Below are positions 26,082 to 35,026 of a stretch of 64,000 nt of DNA, piece after piece. The position numbers were made by a program, and so were the translations under genes. The stretch comes from an uncultured Bacteroidales bacterium (GTDB lineage: Bacteria; Bacteroidota; Bacteroidia; Bacteroidales; WCHB1-69), in contig CAJOKR010000006.1 in NCBI GenBank assembly GCA_905235135.1, positions 1 to 64,000 on the forward strand, given 5' to 3'. The notes under the pieces are model-generated. The model was not told the DNA's origin and ran no database searches. It saw only the letters and a list, made by a program, of their open reading frames with translations. Numbering within the stretch: position 1 is the stretch's first letter; each line of letters opens with the position of its first letter.

Positions 26082-27023
26082 TTAACGGGCAGCCCCGATT
26101 TTTTTTGCGCACATTGACCCACAAAATTTCCGTAAATCATTTATCCGCAATATATCACGCAATTCCGCCTCCGGCATTTGCGTGAAATCCGCGAAATAGT
26201 GCCAAAGTTCTTTGAGGTTGGCGAGGGTGCCGGATTCACCACGGATGGGTAGCAGTTCCGCCACCAAATCGTCGTGGAAGGTGCGGAAACGGGTGTTTTT
26301 GTCGCCGGTGGGCATTCCCTTGATTTCCTCTGCTAAAAACGGGTTTCGCAGCAGTCCACGGCCGAGCATCCAGCCCGCCATATTCGGGAACTTTTCCGAT
26401 AACCTTAGGTAATCTTCCATGGAGAAAATATCCCCGCTATAGACGATTTTATGCCTTGTGATCTGGCAGAATTCCTCAAAGAGCTCCCAGTGCGGGGAAC
26501 CTTCATAGAGCTCGTCACCGAGGCGTGGATGGATAATGAGAAAATCAAGCGGATAGTCGTTGAGGCGGCGAAGAAGCTCTAGTCCTTCGTCGGGAGAGTG
26601 CAGCCCGAGGCGCATCTTCAGCGACAGCCGGAAGTCTGTCTTGGTGGTGATTTCCCTTACAATAGCCTCCACCATGTCGGGGTGGGGCATAAGCCCGCAG
26701 CCGTGCGTATGGCGCACCACCGGCGATGACGGGCATCCGATGTTGATGTTAAAGTCTTCGTAGCCAAACTGTTCGTGCAGCATCCGCAGTGTGTCGGTGA
26801 ATGCTGAGGGACGGTTGCCCATAAGCTGCGGGGTGAGCGGAAGGGCAGTGTTCAGTTCGGGGGCGATGTCCTGCCATACCCTCGTTCGGAACTTGCCAGC
26901 GGGTTGTGCGGGCAGAAACGGAGCCATAAAACAATCTATCCCGCCAAAATGACGGGATAGGGTGTTTCGAAATGTACGGGAGGTGATCCCGTGCAATGGG
27001 GCTAACCAGATTTTGGGCGGCAT
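26082..27023 (-). CDS. tRNA-dihydrouridine synthase family protein
   Basis: Encodes 313 residues. It uses FMN and NADPH to reduce specific uridines of tRNA to dihydrouridine. The TIM-barrel signature is visible: IWLAPLHGITSRTFRN at the N-terminus, FNINIGCPSSPVVRHTHGCGLM near residue 93 (the Cys in HGCGLM is a candidate for the catalytic cysteine), KMRLGLHSPDEGLELL, IIHPRLGDELYEG and GWMLGRGLLRNPFL (phosphate binding). The start overlaps the stop of the upstream T9SS gene as TAATG, so it is expressed with secreted-protein genes, an odd but common operon arrangement. Which uridine it modifies is unclear. Confidence 0.9.
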   Translation of the reverse strand: MPPKIWLAPLHGITSRTFRNTLSRHFGGIDCFMAPFLPAQPAGKFRTRVWQDIAPELNTALPLTPQLMGNRPSAFTDTLRMLHEQFGYEDFNINIGCPSSPVVRHTHGCGLMPHPDMVEAIVREITTKTDFRLSLKMRLGLHSPDEGLELLRRLNDYPLDFLIIHPRLGDELYEGSPHWELFEEFCQITRHKIVYSGDIFSMEDYLRLSEKFPNMAGWMLGRGLLRNPFLAEEIKGMPTGDKNTRFRTFHDDLVAELLPIRGESGTLANLKELWHYFADFTQMPEAELRDILRINDLRKFCGSMCAKKIGAAR

Positions 27024-28006
27024 TAGCGGATCATGATTTTGTGGGTGTAGGATGTTCCGTCGCCGTCAATGTGGAGAAGGTAGATGCCGGGGGCGTAGTT
27101 TCCGGTGCCGATGGTGGCATCACCGTTGGCCTCTCCCGTCATCAGCGTCTTGCCCGTCATATCGGTCAGCGTCCACACGTAAGGCATCTCGTTGAACGGA
27201 TGGATGTTGAGCTGGTCGGTGGCGGGATTGGGGTAAACTCTTCCGGGGAAGCTGTCGTGGCTCTCAATATCGTCGCCACGGAAAACGAGTCTCACGTCAT
27301 CGACATAAAGCACCGAACTGCTTTGCATTTGGGTAGCAGAGACCAAAATGACTAAAATTGAGTCGCACTCAGCCCCCGGATTGTTGAAGTCGATACCAAT
27401 CTGGTTGTATTGGGTGCTGTCAGCTGATTCGAACGTTTGGAATACGTAGTCCACCATTTCTCCGTTCTTCTTGGTCATGGCGAACATGCACATCATATCA
27501 CCTTCTTGGGGGATGTATTTCACCCAAGCCGTGACCGATTGCGGGGTGGAATCGCAGGGAACGCCTTTGGAGAATATTTTGAAGAACGAGGAGAGGGAGT
27601 CAATATTCAGAGAATCGAGACTGTTCAGGATATTGGCAATGCCCGCAGAGTCTTGCAGGGCGTTGAAAATGTCCATGGCTTCGTCAGTCGGCATGGTAAA
27701 CGGTTCCGATTCTCCCACCTGAAGGATTCCCGGCAGGTTCATGGTGTAGCTTATCGTGGTGCTGGTGACATCAGCCGAGGCGATGCGGACGGCGGAGCTG
27801 CCGGAGTGTGCATCGGTGGTCCATTGACCAAAATGCACCTCCACATCAATGGTCATGCTGCCGATGAGCGTACCGTTGATATCGATTGTCCAGCCATCGG
27901 GGCTCCCGTATGACCACTGCTCGAAATGACTGTTCGGAAGGTTGTTCTGTGCCTGCAAACCAAACAGGCTGATCAGCATAATGCTAAATGCTAAAAATTT
28001 TCTCAT
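27023..28006 (-). CDS. secreted protein with T9SS type A signal
   Basis: Encodes 327 residues. The signal peptide is MRKFLAFSIMLISLFGLQAQ. The mature N-terminus (LPNSHFEQWSYGSPDGW, residues 23-39) and later strands fit the carbohydrate-binding-like jelly-roll often found in Bacteroidales secreted proteins. The last 75 residues (RVYPNPATDQLNIHPF, LTDMTGKTLMTGEA, YAPGIYLLHIDGDG, HKIMIR) are a type A T9SS signal. It lies 27 bp after the 786-residue T9SS protein and overlaps the dihydrouridine synthase start. A binding or adhesive role is inferred; no catalytic residues are recognised. Confidence 0.85.
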   Translation of the reverse strand: MRKFLAFSIMLISLFGLQAQNNLPNSHFEQWSYGSPDGWTIDINGTLIGSMTIDVEVHFGQWTTDAHSGSSAVRIASADVTSTTISYTMNLPGILQVGESEPFTMPTDEAMDIFNALQDSAGIANILNSLDSLNIDSLSSFFKIFSKGVPCDSTPQSVTAWVKYIPQEGDMMCMFAMTKKNGEMVDYVFQTFESADSTQYNQIGIDFNNPGAECDSILVILVSATQMQSSSVLYVDDVRLVFRGDDIESHDSFPGRVYPNPATDQLNIHPFNEMPYVWTLTDMTGKTLMTGEANGDATIGTGNYAPGIYLLHIDGDGTSYTHKIMIR

Positions 28007-28033
28007 TGTCTATTGTTTGTTGTTTACTGTTCA

Positions 28034-30394
28034 CTACAAAACCGTAATCGATCCCTTATGATTCGACGAGACGCCTTCATAATCCACGATGTAGAGCGTG
28101 TAGGTGTAGGTGGCGCCGACAAAGAGTTTGCCGTTTTCGGTGCCGTTCCATTCGAAGTCCTTATTGGTGGTGTGATAGACGATTTCGCCGTTGCGGTTAT
28201 AGACGGTGAATTCCAGGTCGCGGATGAGGTTCCGCTGCGGGATGAAGAAGTAGTCGTTGATGCCGTCCAAATTGCTGGGAGTGATGGTGTTGGGCAGGTT
28301 GAGGAAGGGCTTACAGGCCGGGATGTTGATGGTTCCAGGCGGGTCGGAAACGCAGCCTGTAGTGTCCGTAATTACCACTGAGTAGTTGCCCGGGGTGGTG
28401 ATGGTGATACTCGGGGTGTTCTCACCAGTGTTCCATTTGTATTCGGCCACCTCGCTCTCCGTTATCGCCGACAGGGTCGTTGTGAATTCGTCACAGTAAT
28501 CGAGGTCGTAGGCGACCGTCACTTTGGGCTTACGGATGTATAGCGTGACGTCAACAAGGCTGTCGCAGCCGTTATCGGCCCCATGATCGTATGTTACTCG
28601 GCGCGTACCTTCGGTGGACCAGGACTGTGTGTCGCCGAAATAGTTGGGGTCAAAGACGAAGGGCAGCTTTTCCTCGCAGGTATAGACCGTATCGGTGCCC
28701 ATGGCCTCCTGAAGGGCTGACAAATCTAATTGAATCACCTTAATTGTATCTACGGTGCAGGTTTCGGCAGAGTCGGAAACAATAATTCTGATGGTGGCGT
28801 ATCCATTCTCATCCACTTCCCCATCCACGAAAGTATGTACGGGGTCAAGTTGGTTGAGGTTGCCGAACGGGATGAAGTTGCCGTAACGTTTCACAAACCA
28901 CTGAATGTGTTGAGTGGCCTGGTCGATGGTGTCGTATGTGCCGCCCTGAGACGGGGGAGTGGAGGGCGGGGTGATAACCCAAATGGTGCTGGAATCTTGG
29001 AATTGAACGGTGAGGTCGCAGTTCTCAAACTTTTGTTCGTAAGTAAAATCGGGTATGACGTAGTAGGATTTGATGTGGGCTTCGTAGATAAAGGGAGCTC
29101 CGGTGTAAGATCTCATTTCGCAGCGGTAGTAGGGATAGATTTGGACTAGGTCGCGATCGAGAAATACGCCGTTCTGACCTTCCGGGGTGACGCCGGGTAC
29201 CGGGTCGGCGGTAAAATCCCAAAAGTGGGTTGCCGCATCGGCGGAGTCGTAACCGTAGTGCCATTCGTAGGTTTGCGGCAGGAAGCCGGCAGGCACGGAA
29301 AGATGGATGTCCTCGTCACCACAGGCTTCCACCTGCATCACACCGGGAATCATCGTGGCGGTGAAGAGACCGTATGCCCAGTGTGCCGTGGCGTCGCAAC
29401 CATGCGTGAGGATTCTCAACTTCACCGATTTGTTTGCCACAAAGTTGCCGTTGGCATCCTTGTTCTGCCTGGCTTGGTTGTTAAGGTTGAAAGCCAGCGG
29501 TTTGTATTCGAACCACTGAACGGGATAGGACGAACTGTTGCCTCCGGTTTGGCTTGACGGGCATTCCTTGTAGTCGAAGGTGGTGGGGGTGGTGTATCCG
29601 TTGCTGTTCTGCCCGGCCCAATAATAGGTGGTGATACCATAGTCGTCGGGATCGGTATGAGAGTCGCCTTGATAGCTGCAACCGCTCGGCCAAGCCAAGA
29701 AGCGGGAATAGGGCCAGTGGGTGTTCGCCACGGGGTTGGTGGTCTGCTGGGAAGCTTGGGTCGGGTAGTAGCCGAGGTCCAGAAGCTGGTTGGTCTCCCC
29801 GTCATAGACCTCAATATAGAATTGAGGGTTCGTGATGGATGCACAACCACCTTGCGATGTCAAGATAGAACCGTGTCCGTATGAGGAACCCATATTGTAG
29901 CAGTTCTGCAGGGCGAAGGAGAACATGACCAACAGGGTACTGAGGCTGTCCACAGGATAGAACCAGTACTCAATTTGGGCGGCGTGGTTACAAACACTGT
30001 TGCTGGTACCGCACCCGATGCGGATGGCCGTGTCCAGATGCTGGGTCTGGTCGCCGTTCCAAAGCGGGGGTAGGTAGTTCTCGTGAATGTAGGAGGGTGA
30101 AGATCCGCTAGTGCTCAAGGTGTAGCAGCGGCACGGGTCGGGCGAGTTGGAAGTGATGACGGCGTGGGACGAGGAATTGCCGTAACCATCAGGGGTGTAG
30201 ATAACCTGGTTTGGATTGGTGTAGTTGCTGCTCTTTTTCATCTGCACGTACGGATGATTCGCGTCACCCAGCGTGTTGAAATTCAGCGGCCCCATGTTCA
30301 TGTCAGGCCTCCACGGCTGGTATTGGTAGCTCTGTCCGAAACAGATAGCTATTGTTAATATGCTGATAGCCAGTAAAATGAATATCTTTTTCAT
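28034..30394 (-). CDS. large secreted protein, T9SS type B paralog of the pair
   Basis: Encodes 786 residues with a signal peptide (MKKIFILLAISILTIAICFG). Residues 20-500 form an ectodomain with many Cys and aromatic residues (QYQPWRPDMNMGPLNFNTLG, SPDPCRCYTL, SYGHGSILTSQGGCA, RFLAWPSGCSYQGDS) that is closely matched by the downstream-oriented paralog at 30462-32363. Residues 500-690 add Ig-like units. The C-terminus (LPNTITPSNLDGINDYFFI, VYNRNGEIVYHT, WNGTENGKLFVGATYTY) is a type B gliding-motility signal. The paralog ends in a type A signal instead. Likely surface-displayed; function unknown. Confidence 0.88.
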   Translation of the reverse strand: MKKIFILLAISILTIAICFGQSYQYQPWRPDMNMGPLNFNTLGDANHPYVQMKKSSNYTNPNQVIYTPDGYGNSSSHAVITSNSPDPCRCYTLSTSGSSPSYIHENYLPPLWNGDQTQHLDTAIRIGCGTSNSVCNHAAQIEYWFYPVDSLSTLLVMFSFALQNCYNMGSSYGHGSILTSQGGCASITNPQFYIEVYDGETNQLLDLGYYPTQASQQTTNPVANTHWPYSRFLAWPSGCSYQGDSHTDPDDYGITTYYWAGQNSNGYTTPTTFDYKECPSSQTGGNSSSYPVQWFEYKPLAFNLNNQARQNKDANGNFVANKSVKLRILTHGCDATAHWAYGLFTATMIPGVMQVEACGDEDIHLSVPAGFLPQTYEWHYGYDSADAATHFWDFTADPVPGVTPEGQNGVFLDRDLVQIYPYYRCEMRSYTGAPFIYEAHIKSYYVIPDFTYEQKFENCDLTVQFQDSSTIWVITPPSTPPSQGGTYDTIDQATQHIQWFVKRYGNFIPFGNLNQLDPVHTFVDGEVDENGYATIRIIVSDSAETCTVDTIKVIQLDLSALQEAMGTDTVYTCEEKLPFVFDPNYFGDTQSWSTEGTRRVTYDHGADNGCDSLVDVTLYIRKPKVTVAYDLDYCDEFTTTLSAITESEVAEYKWNTGENTPSITITTPGNYSVVITDTTGCVSDPPGTINIPACKPFLNLPNTITPSNLDGINDYFFIPQRNLIRDLEFTVYNRNGEIVYHTTNKDFEWNGTENGKLFVGATYTYTLYIVDYEGVSSNHKGSITVL

Positions 30395-30461
30395 ATCAAT
30401 ATGATTTACAAACTGAATACATAACGAAATTTTTCCGCAATTGTGGCAGCCATTTGAAAAT

Positions 30462-32363
30462 TTATTGTTTGATAATTTTCACCTGCTCGGAGGTGCCGTC
30501 GGCGAAATGGATGGTGGCAGTGTAGCAGCCTGTTGCATAGGACGACAGGTCTATGTGGCCGCTGTTCTTCTGAAGGGCTTTGGAGATAAGGATTTTCCCG
30601 TCGAGGGTGAAAACTTCAATTCGGAGAATCTCTTTCTCTGCGCTGATGCTCATAAGACCGGTAGTCGGGTTGGGGTAGAGGGTGAGGTAGTTGGAGGGAC
30701 GCTCCGGAACGGCGACGAGGGAGAGCGGGAAGGTCTTCTCCACCGAATCAACACAGCCTCCGGCATACGTCTTGAGCATTACCGTGGCCATGCCGTTTTC
30801 GTCAATCTCTTCGTTGGTGAACGTGTGTGTGGGTCCGGCAACATTTTCAGCAAACAGTTGGAAGCTGCCGTCGTGCTTCACGTACCATTCGGTGTGCTGG
30901 GCGGACTGCACGAGAGTGTCGTAGGTGCCACCTTGCGAGGGCGGGGTGGTGGGCGGAGTGATGGCATAAACGGTGCTACCGTCATGGAATTGTACCTCAA
31001 TTTCTTCCGCGCTGAAATCCTGTTCGTAGGTAAAGTCGGATACGATATCGTAGAACTTGACGTATGCTTCATGGACGAACGGTACGCCGGTATAGGATTT
31101 CATCTCGCAACGATAGTAGGGGTATATTTGGATCAAGTCACGATCAAGGAACACGCCGTACATTCCATCCGGGGTGATGCCGGGTACGGGATCGGAGGTG
31201 AAGTCCCAGAAATGGTTGCAGGCATCAAGGGCGTCGTAACCATAATGCCATTCGTAGGTTTGTGGCAAGAAGCCGGTAGGCACGGAAAGATGGAGGTTTT
31301 CGTCACCACAGGCTTCCACTTGTATACTGCCGGGAATCATCTTGGCGGCAAACAGTCCGTAAGCCCAATGAGCCGTGGCCCCGCAACCTTGCGTGTGGAT
31401 GCGTAGCTTCACGGATTTTACAGGGGCGAAATTCCCAAGGGAGTCCACGTTTTGGTTGGCGATATTATTCAAGCTGAAAGCCAGCGGTTTGTATTCGAGC
31501 CACTGGACGGGATAGGACGAACTGTTGCCTTCAGTCTGGTTTGACGGGCATTCACGATAGAGATATGTGGTCGGCGTGGCATAACCATTGCTGTTCTGCC
31601 CGGCCCAGTAATAGGTGGTGATACCATAGTCGTCGGGCGCGTTCTGCGAATCGTCTGGCCAACTGCAGCCGCTCGGCCAGGCCAGAAAGCGGGAATAGGG
31701 CCAGTGGGTATTTGCCACTGGGTTGGCTGTCTGTTGAGATTCTTTGGTCGGGTAATAGCCGAGATCTAGCAGTTGGTCCGTCTCCCCATCGAAAACCTCA
31801 ATATAGAACTGAGGGTTAATGATGTTTGCACAACCGCCTTGCGATGACAAGATAGAACCGTGTCCGTATGTGGAACCCATGTTATAGGCGTTCTGCATCG
31901 CAAAAGAGGATATGACCATCAGGGTGCTGTTCTCCTTTTCAGGGTAAAACCAGTACTCGATTTGGGAGGCTTTGTTACAAATACTGTTGCCGGTACCGCA
32001 ACCTACGCGTATAGCCGTGTCGAGATGGTCAGTATAATCCATATCCCAGAACGGGGGCAGGTAGTTTTCGTGGACGTATGCTTGTCCATTGATGGAGTAA
32101 CAGCGACACGGATCAGGACCGTCGGTAGTAATGATGGCGTGGGAACTGGCATTGCCAGAACCCAGAATGCCTTGGTTCGTGGGATTTTGGTAACTGGAGC
32201 CGTAGGTACACTGCACGTATGGGTGCTACTGGTCGCCCAAGGTGTTGAATGTCAGAGGCCCCATATTCATGTCGGGACGCCAAGGCTGATATTGGAAATC
32301 TTGCCCAAAACAGACAAAGGATGTCAACAAGGCAAAAACTAGTAGGTTGAACGTTTTTTTCAT
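30462..32363 (-). pseudogene. secreted protein, T9SS type A paralog, interrupted by an in-frame TAG
   Basis: From ATG 32363 the frame reads a signal peptide (MKKTFNLLVFALLTSFVCFG) and QYQPWRPDMNMGPLTFNTLG, then meets TAG at codon 46 (32226-32228). It continues in the same frame with HPYVQCTYGSSY to 30462. The paralog has DANHPYVQ at this place, so only one codon is affected and no frameshift is present. The rest (about 587 residues) is intact and ends in the type A signal (LYPNPTTGLMSISAEKE, VFTLDGKILISKAL, KIIKQ). It is either a young pseudogene, a sequencing error or a readthrough product. Its own -7 box is at 32411. Confidence 0.85.
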
Positions 32364-32410
32364 ATTATAACTACTTGTGAACGACGAAGATGTAATTCTA
32401 AAATCCGCCG

Positions 32411-32418
32411 CAAAGGTA
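32411..32418 (-). promoter_or_regulatory. -7 box of the T9SS paralog operon
   Basis: On the minus strand this is TACCTTTG (TAnnTTTG), 48 bp before ATG 32363. It may serve the run of genes down to 26082. Confidence 0.65.
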
Positions 32419-32457
32419 CATAAATTTCGAATATACACGCAAGATAAATATTCCGCA

Positions 32458-34344
32458 TCACTGGTCTGCCATCCACCGCATCACCATTACAATTTGCGGC
32501 TCTTCGTACTTTTTCGACAGTTCGGCGAGAATCTCCTTTTGGGCCAACCCTTGCTGTTGAAGTTCTGTTATCTCATTGGAAATCAGTTCAAAATGCTTGT
32601 TCCGAATGCGTTGGATATGGTTCCGGCGGCAAACATCGCACTCGCCGCATGGGGTGCTGTCCCATTCCCCGAAATACTGCAGTAGCAGCTGGCTACGGCA
32701 CACATTGTCGCACTTTACGTAGTTCTCTACCGCCGACAATCGCTCTTCTGCCTTTTCCTTCCGGAAATCATAGATTTTTTTGTCGAAGTAGAGGTATTTT
32801 TCGTCAATCCTGTCTTTCAGAAAGACGATTAGCGGGATGTTGCTTTGAGGCTGGTAGGAGAGAATTTTTTCGCTCCGCAACGCTTTAAGCTGCTCAATAA
32901 CAGCCTCTTCTGTGGTTTCCAAACGATTGGCGATTATCCGTTCGTCAATATCGGTGAACTGGGTGAAGACTCCCGTATAGGAACGCAGGATGACGGTAAT
33001 GAGCGGCTCGTATGCGGGATTCTCTTTTTGGTAACGCAGTAACTGGTCGCCGTTAAGGTTGAATTGCAGTTCCGACTTGTCCCTTAGATGCTCAGACACG
33101 AGGATGACCCCGATATTGTTAAGCAGTTTCAGCGCATTGAAGTATTGGGTGGCATTCATCTGTACGGCGCGGGCGTGTTGCTCCATCGAAAACGGGAACA
33201 CTTTGCCCTGTCCGGTGCCGATTTCGATGTGGTGCGACTGGCAGAGTTCACGATAGACCTCCCGCACGCGGTCGAGTTCGGGGAAGGTGAAGGTGAAATT
33301 GCGCTTGAGCTGGGCAATGTCGTAGTTATCATACAGCAAAATCGCCACGGCAGGTTGTTCGTCGCGACCGGCGCGGCCCGCCTCTTGGAAGTAGGCCTCT
33401 AAGGTATCTGGCAGGTCAATGTGTACCACAAAACGCACGTCGGGCTTGTCGATGCCCATGCCGAAAGCATTGGTGGAGACCATCACGCGGGTCTCACCCT
33501 TCATCCAGCTCTGTTGCTTGCGGTCGCGCTCGCGGGGGTCGAGACCGGCATGGTAGTGGTCGGCGGAAATGCCGTTATTGCGCAGAAACTCAGCAGTTTC
33601 CGCTGTCTTCTTGCGGTTTCGCACATACACGATGCCCGAGCCCGGGTAACGGTTCATAATCCGCAGCATCCGGCTGTTTTTGTCCTCCTCGTTTACCACA
33701 AAATAGGTCAGGTTCGCCCGCTTGAAGCTTTTCTGGAAGACGTTTTCGGTTTTGAATTCCAACCGCAGTTGGATGTCTTTGACTACCTCGGGGGTGGCGG
33801 TAGCAGTAAGAGCCAGCACGGGCACTTGCGGGAAAATCTTCCGGATCTTTGCGATTTCGAGGTAAGGTGGTCGGAAGTCGTAACCCCATTGGGAGATGCA
33901 GTGCGCCTCATCCACGGCAATCATCGAGACGGGCATCCGCTCGAAATTGACCTTAAAGCTCTCGGTTTGAAGCCGTTCGGGGGAAACGTACAGAAAACGG
34001 TATTCGGGGTCGAAGAGGCAGTTGTCGATGGTAGCCTGGATTTCGCTCACCCGCATCCCCGAATAGATGGCCCCGGCCTTGATATTGCGGTCGCGGAGAT
34101 GCTCCACCTGATCCTTCATCAGTGCAATGAGAGGGGAAATGACGATGCAGAGACCGCCCTTCACGAGCGCGGGCACTTGAAAACAGATGGACTTGCCGCC
34201 GCCCGTGGGCAGCAACGCTAACGTGTCCCGCCCCTCCAAAACCGACAGGATGATGTCCTCCTGCAGCGGCCGGAAATTGTCGTAGCCCCAATGCTCCTTG
34301 AGGGTGGCACGCGCCTGGTTTCGGAAATTGGTGGAGGTGGTCAT
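32458..34344 (-). CDS. recQ: RecQ-family ATP-dependent DNA helicase
   Basis: Encodes 628 residues. It unwinds DNA 3'-5' in recombination and repair. Helicase motifs: Q-motif region FRPLQEDI, Walker A TGGGKS near residues 47-52, DEAHCISQWGYDFRP near 140, LTATAT near 175, and motif VI QEAGRAGRD near 320. A winged-helix region (FNALKLLNNIGVI and following) precedes a zinc cluster near the end (CDNVC...CGECDVCRRN). No HRDC domain is obvious, so it is a compact RecQ. Genes on either side of it share the strand but have independent functions. Confidence 0.93.
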   Translation of the reverse strand: MTTSTNFRNQARATLKEHWGYDNFRPLQEDIILSVLEGRDTLALLPTGGGKSICFQVPALVKGGLCIVISPLIALMKDQVEHLRDRNIKAGAIYSGMRVSEIQATIDNCLFDPEYRFLYVSPERLQTESFKVNFERMPVSMIAVDEAHCISQWGYDFRPPYLEIAKIRKIFPQVPVLALTATATPEVVKDIQLRLEFKTENVFQKSFKRANLTYFVVNEEDKNSRMLRIMNRYPGSGIVYVRNRKKTAETAEFLRNNGISADHYHAGLDPRERDRKQQSWMKGETRVMVSTNAFGMGIDKPDVRFVVHIDLPDTLEAYFQEAGRAGRDEQPAVAILLYDNYDIAQLKRNFTFTFPELDRVREVYRELCQSHHIEIGTGQGKVFPFSMEQHARAVQMNATQYFNALKLLNNIGVILVSEHLRDKSELQFNLNGDQLLRYQKENPAYEPLITVILRSYTGVFTQFTDIDERIIANRLETTEEAVIEQLKALRSEKILSYQPQSNIPLIVFLKDRIDEKYLYFDKKIYDFRKEKAEERLSAVENYVKCDNVCRSQLLLQYFGEWDSTPCGECDVCRRNHIQRIRNKHFELISNEITELQQQGLAQKEILAELSKKYEEPQIVMVMRWMADQ

Positions 34345-34370
34345 GGATTAATGGTTAGGATGTGCGGACG

Positions 34371-34398
34371 GTAGAGACGCAAAATTTTGCATCTCTAC
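34371..34398. repeat. GTAGAGACGC palindrome, copy 2
   Basis: GTAGAGACGCAAAATTTTGC then ATCTCTAC, a 28-bp palindrome with one mismatch, in the gap between recQ and the bifunctional nuclease gene. Confidence 0.85.
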
Positions 34399-35024
34399 AC
34401 CCCTCTCTTATCAATCTCTTCCTGAATTTTTGCGGCCAGCTCGTAATTCTCTTCCTCGATGGCGTTTTGCAGTAGGTCTTTGAGTTCCGACAGCGACATC
34501 GTTTCCCATTCCGTTTCGGCGGTGGGGGCGGCGCTTGCATTCGGCTGGAAATCCATAAAATCGGCAGCTTCTTGGTAATCTGAGGATTTGCGGGCGATAC
34601 GCATCAGCTCTTCGAAAAGATCTTTGCGGAAGAAGATGGGCAGCTTGGCGTGCAGGGCGATGGCCACCGCATCCGATGGGCGGGCATCGACGTTGAAATA
34701 GACTCCCGTGGGCGATTGGATGACGATGGAGGCGTAATAAATACCATCGTGAAATTCATCGATGGAGACAAATTCGAGGTTATAATCGGGGATATGGTCG
34801 GTGAGCAAGTCGGCGAAAAGGGTATGCGTGAGCGGTCGCTGGGGCATCCGTCCATGCTTCTCGCCCAAAATCGCCCGCGCCTCGTTCAGCCCGATGATGA
34901 TGGGAACGTATCGGGTGACGTTATGCCGGTCCGTCAGGATCAGCGAAAACGCCTCCGTGGCGTGCTCCGCCGCCCGCACGTCCAAGACTTCTACCTCGAT
35001 GTATTCTATGTCGTTGATTCGCAT
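34395..35024 (-). CDS. bifunctional nuclease (BFN/DUF151) protein with UVR motif
   Basis: Encodes 209 residues. Residues 1-140 are the BFN/DUF151 domain (IEVEVLDVRAAEHATEAFSLIL, VPIIIGLNEARAI, NVDARPSDAVAIALHAKLPIFF); plant and bacterial relatives have DNase/RNase activity. A UvrB/UvrC interaction motif, LSELKDLLQNAIEEENYELA, covers about residues 178-208, linking it to repair. The stop overlaps the palindrome at 34371-34398 by four bases. It follows purL by 2 bp (35024/35027), so both are probably in one transcript. Confidence 0.9.
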   Translation of the reverse strand: MRINDIEYIEVEVLDVRAAEHATEAFSLILTDRHNVTRYVPIIIGLNEARAILGEKHGRMPQRPLTHTLFADLLTDHIPDYNLEFVSIDEFHDGIYYASIVIQSPTGVYFNVDARPSDAVAIALHAKLPIFFRKDLFEELMRIARKSSDYQEAADFMDFQPNASAAPTAETEWETMSLSELKDLLQNAIEEENYELAAKIQEEIDKRGV

Positions 35025-35026
35025 GT

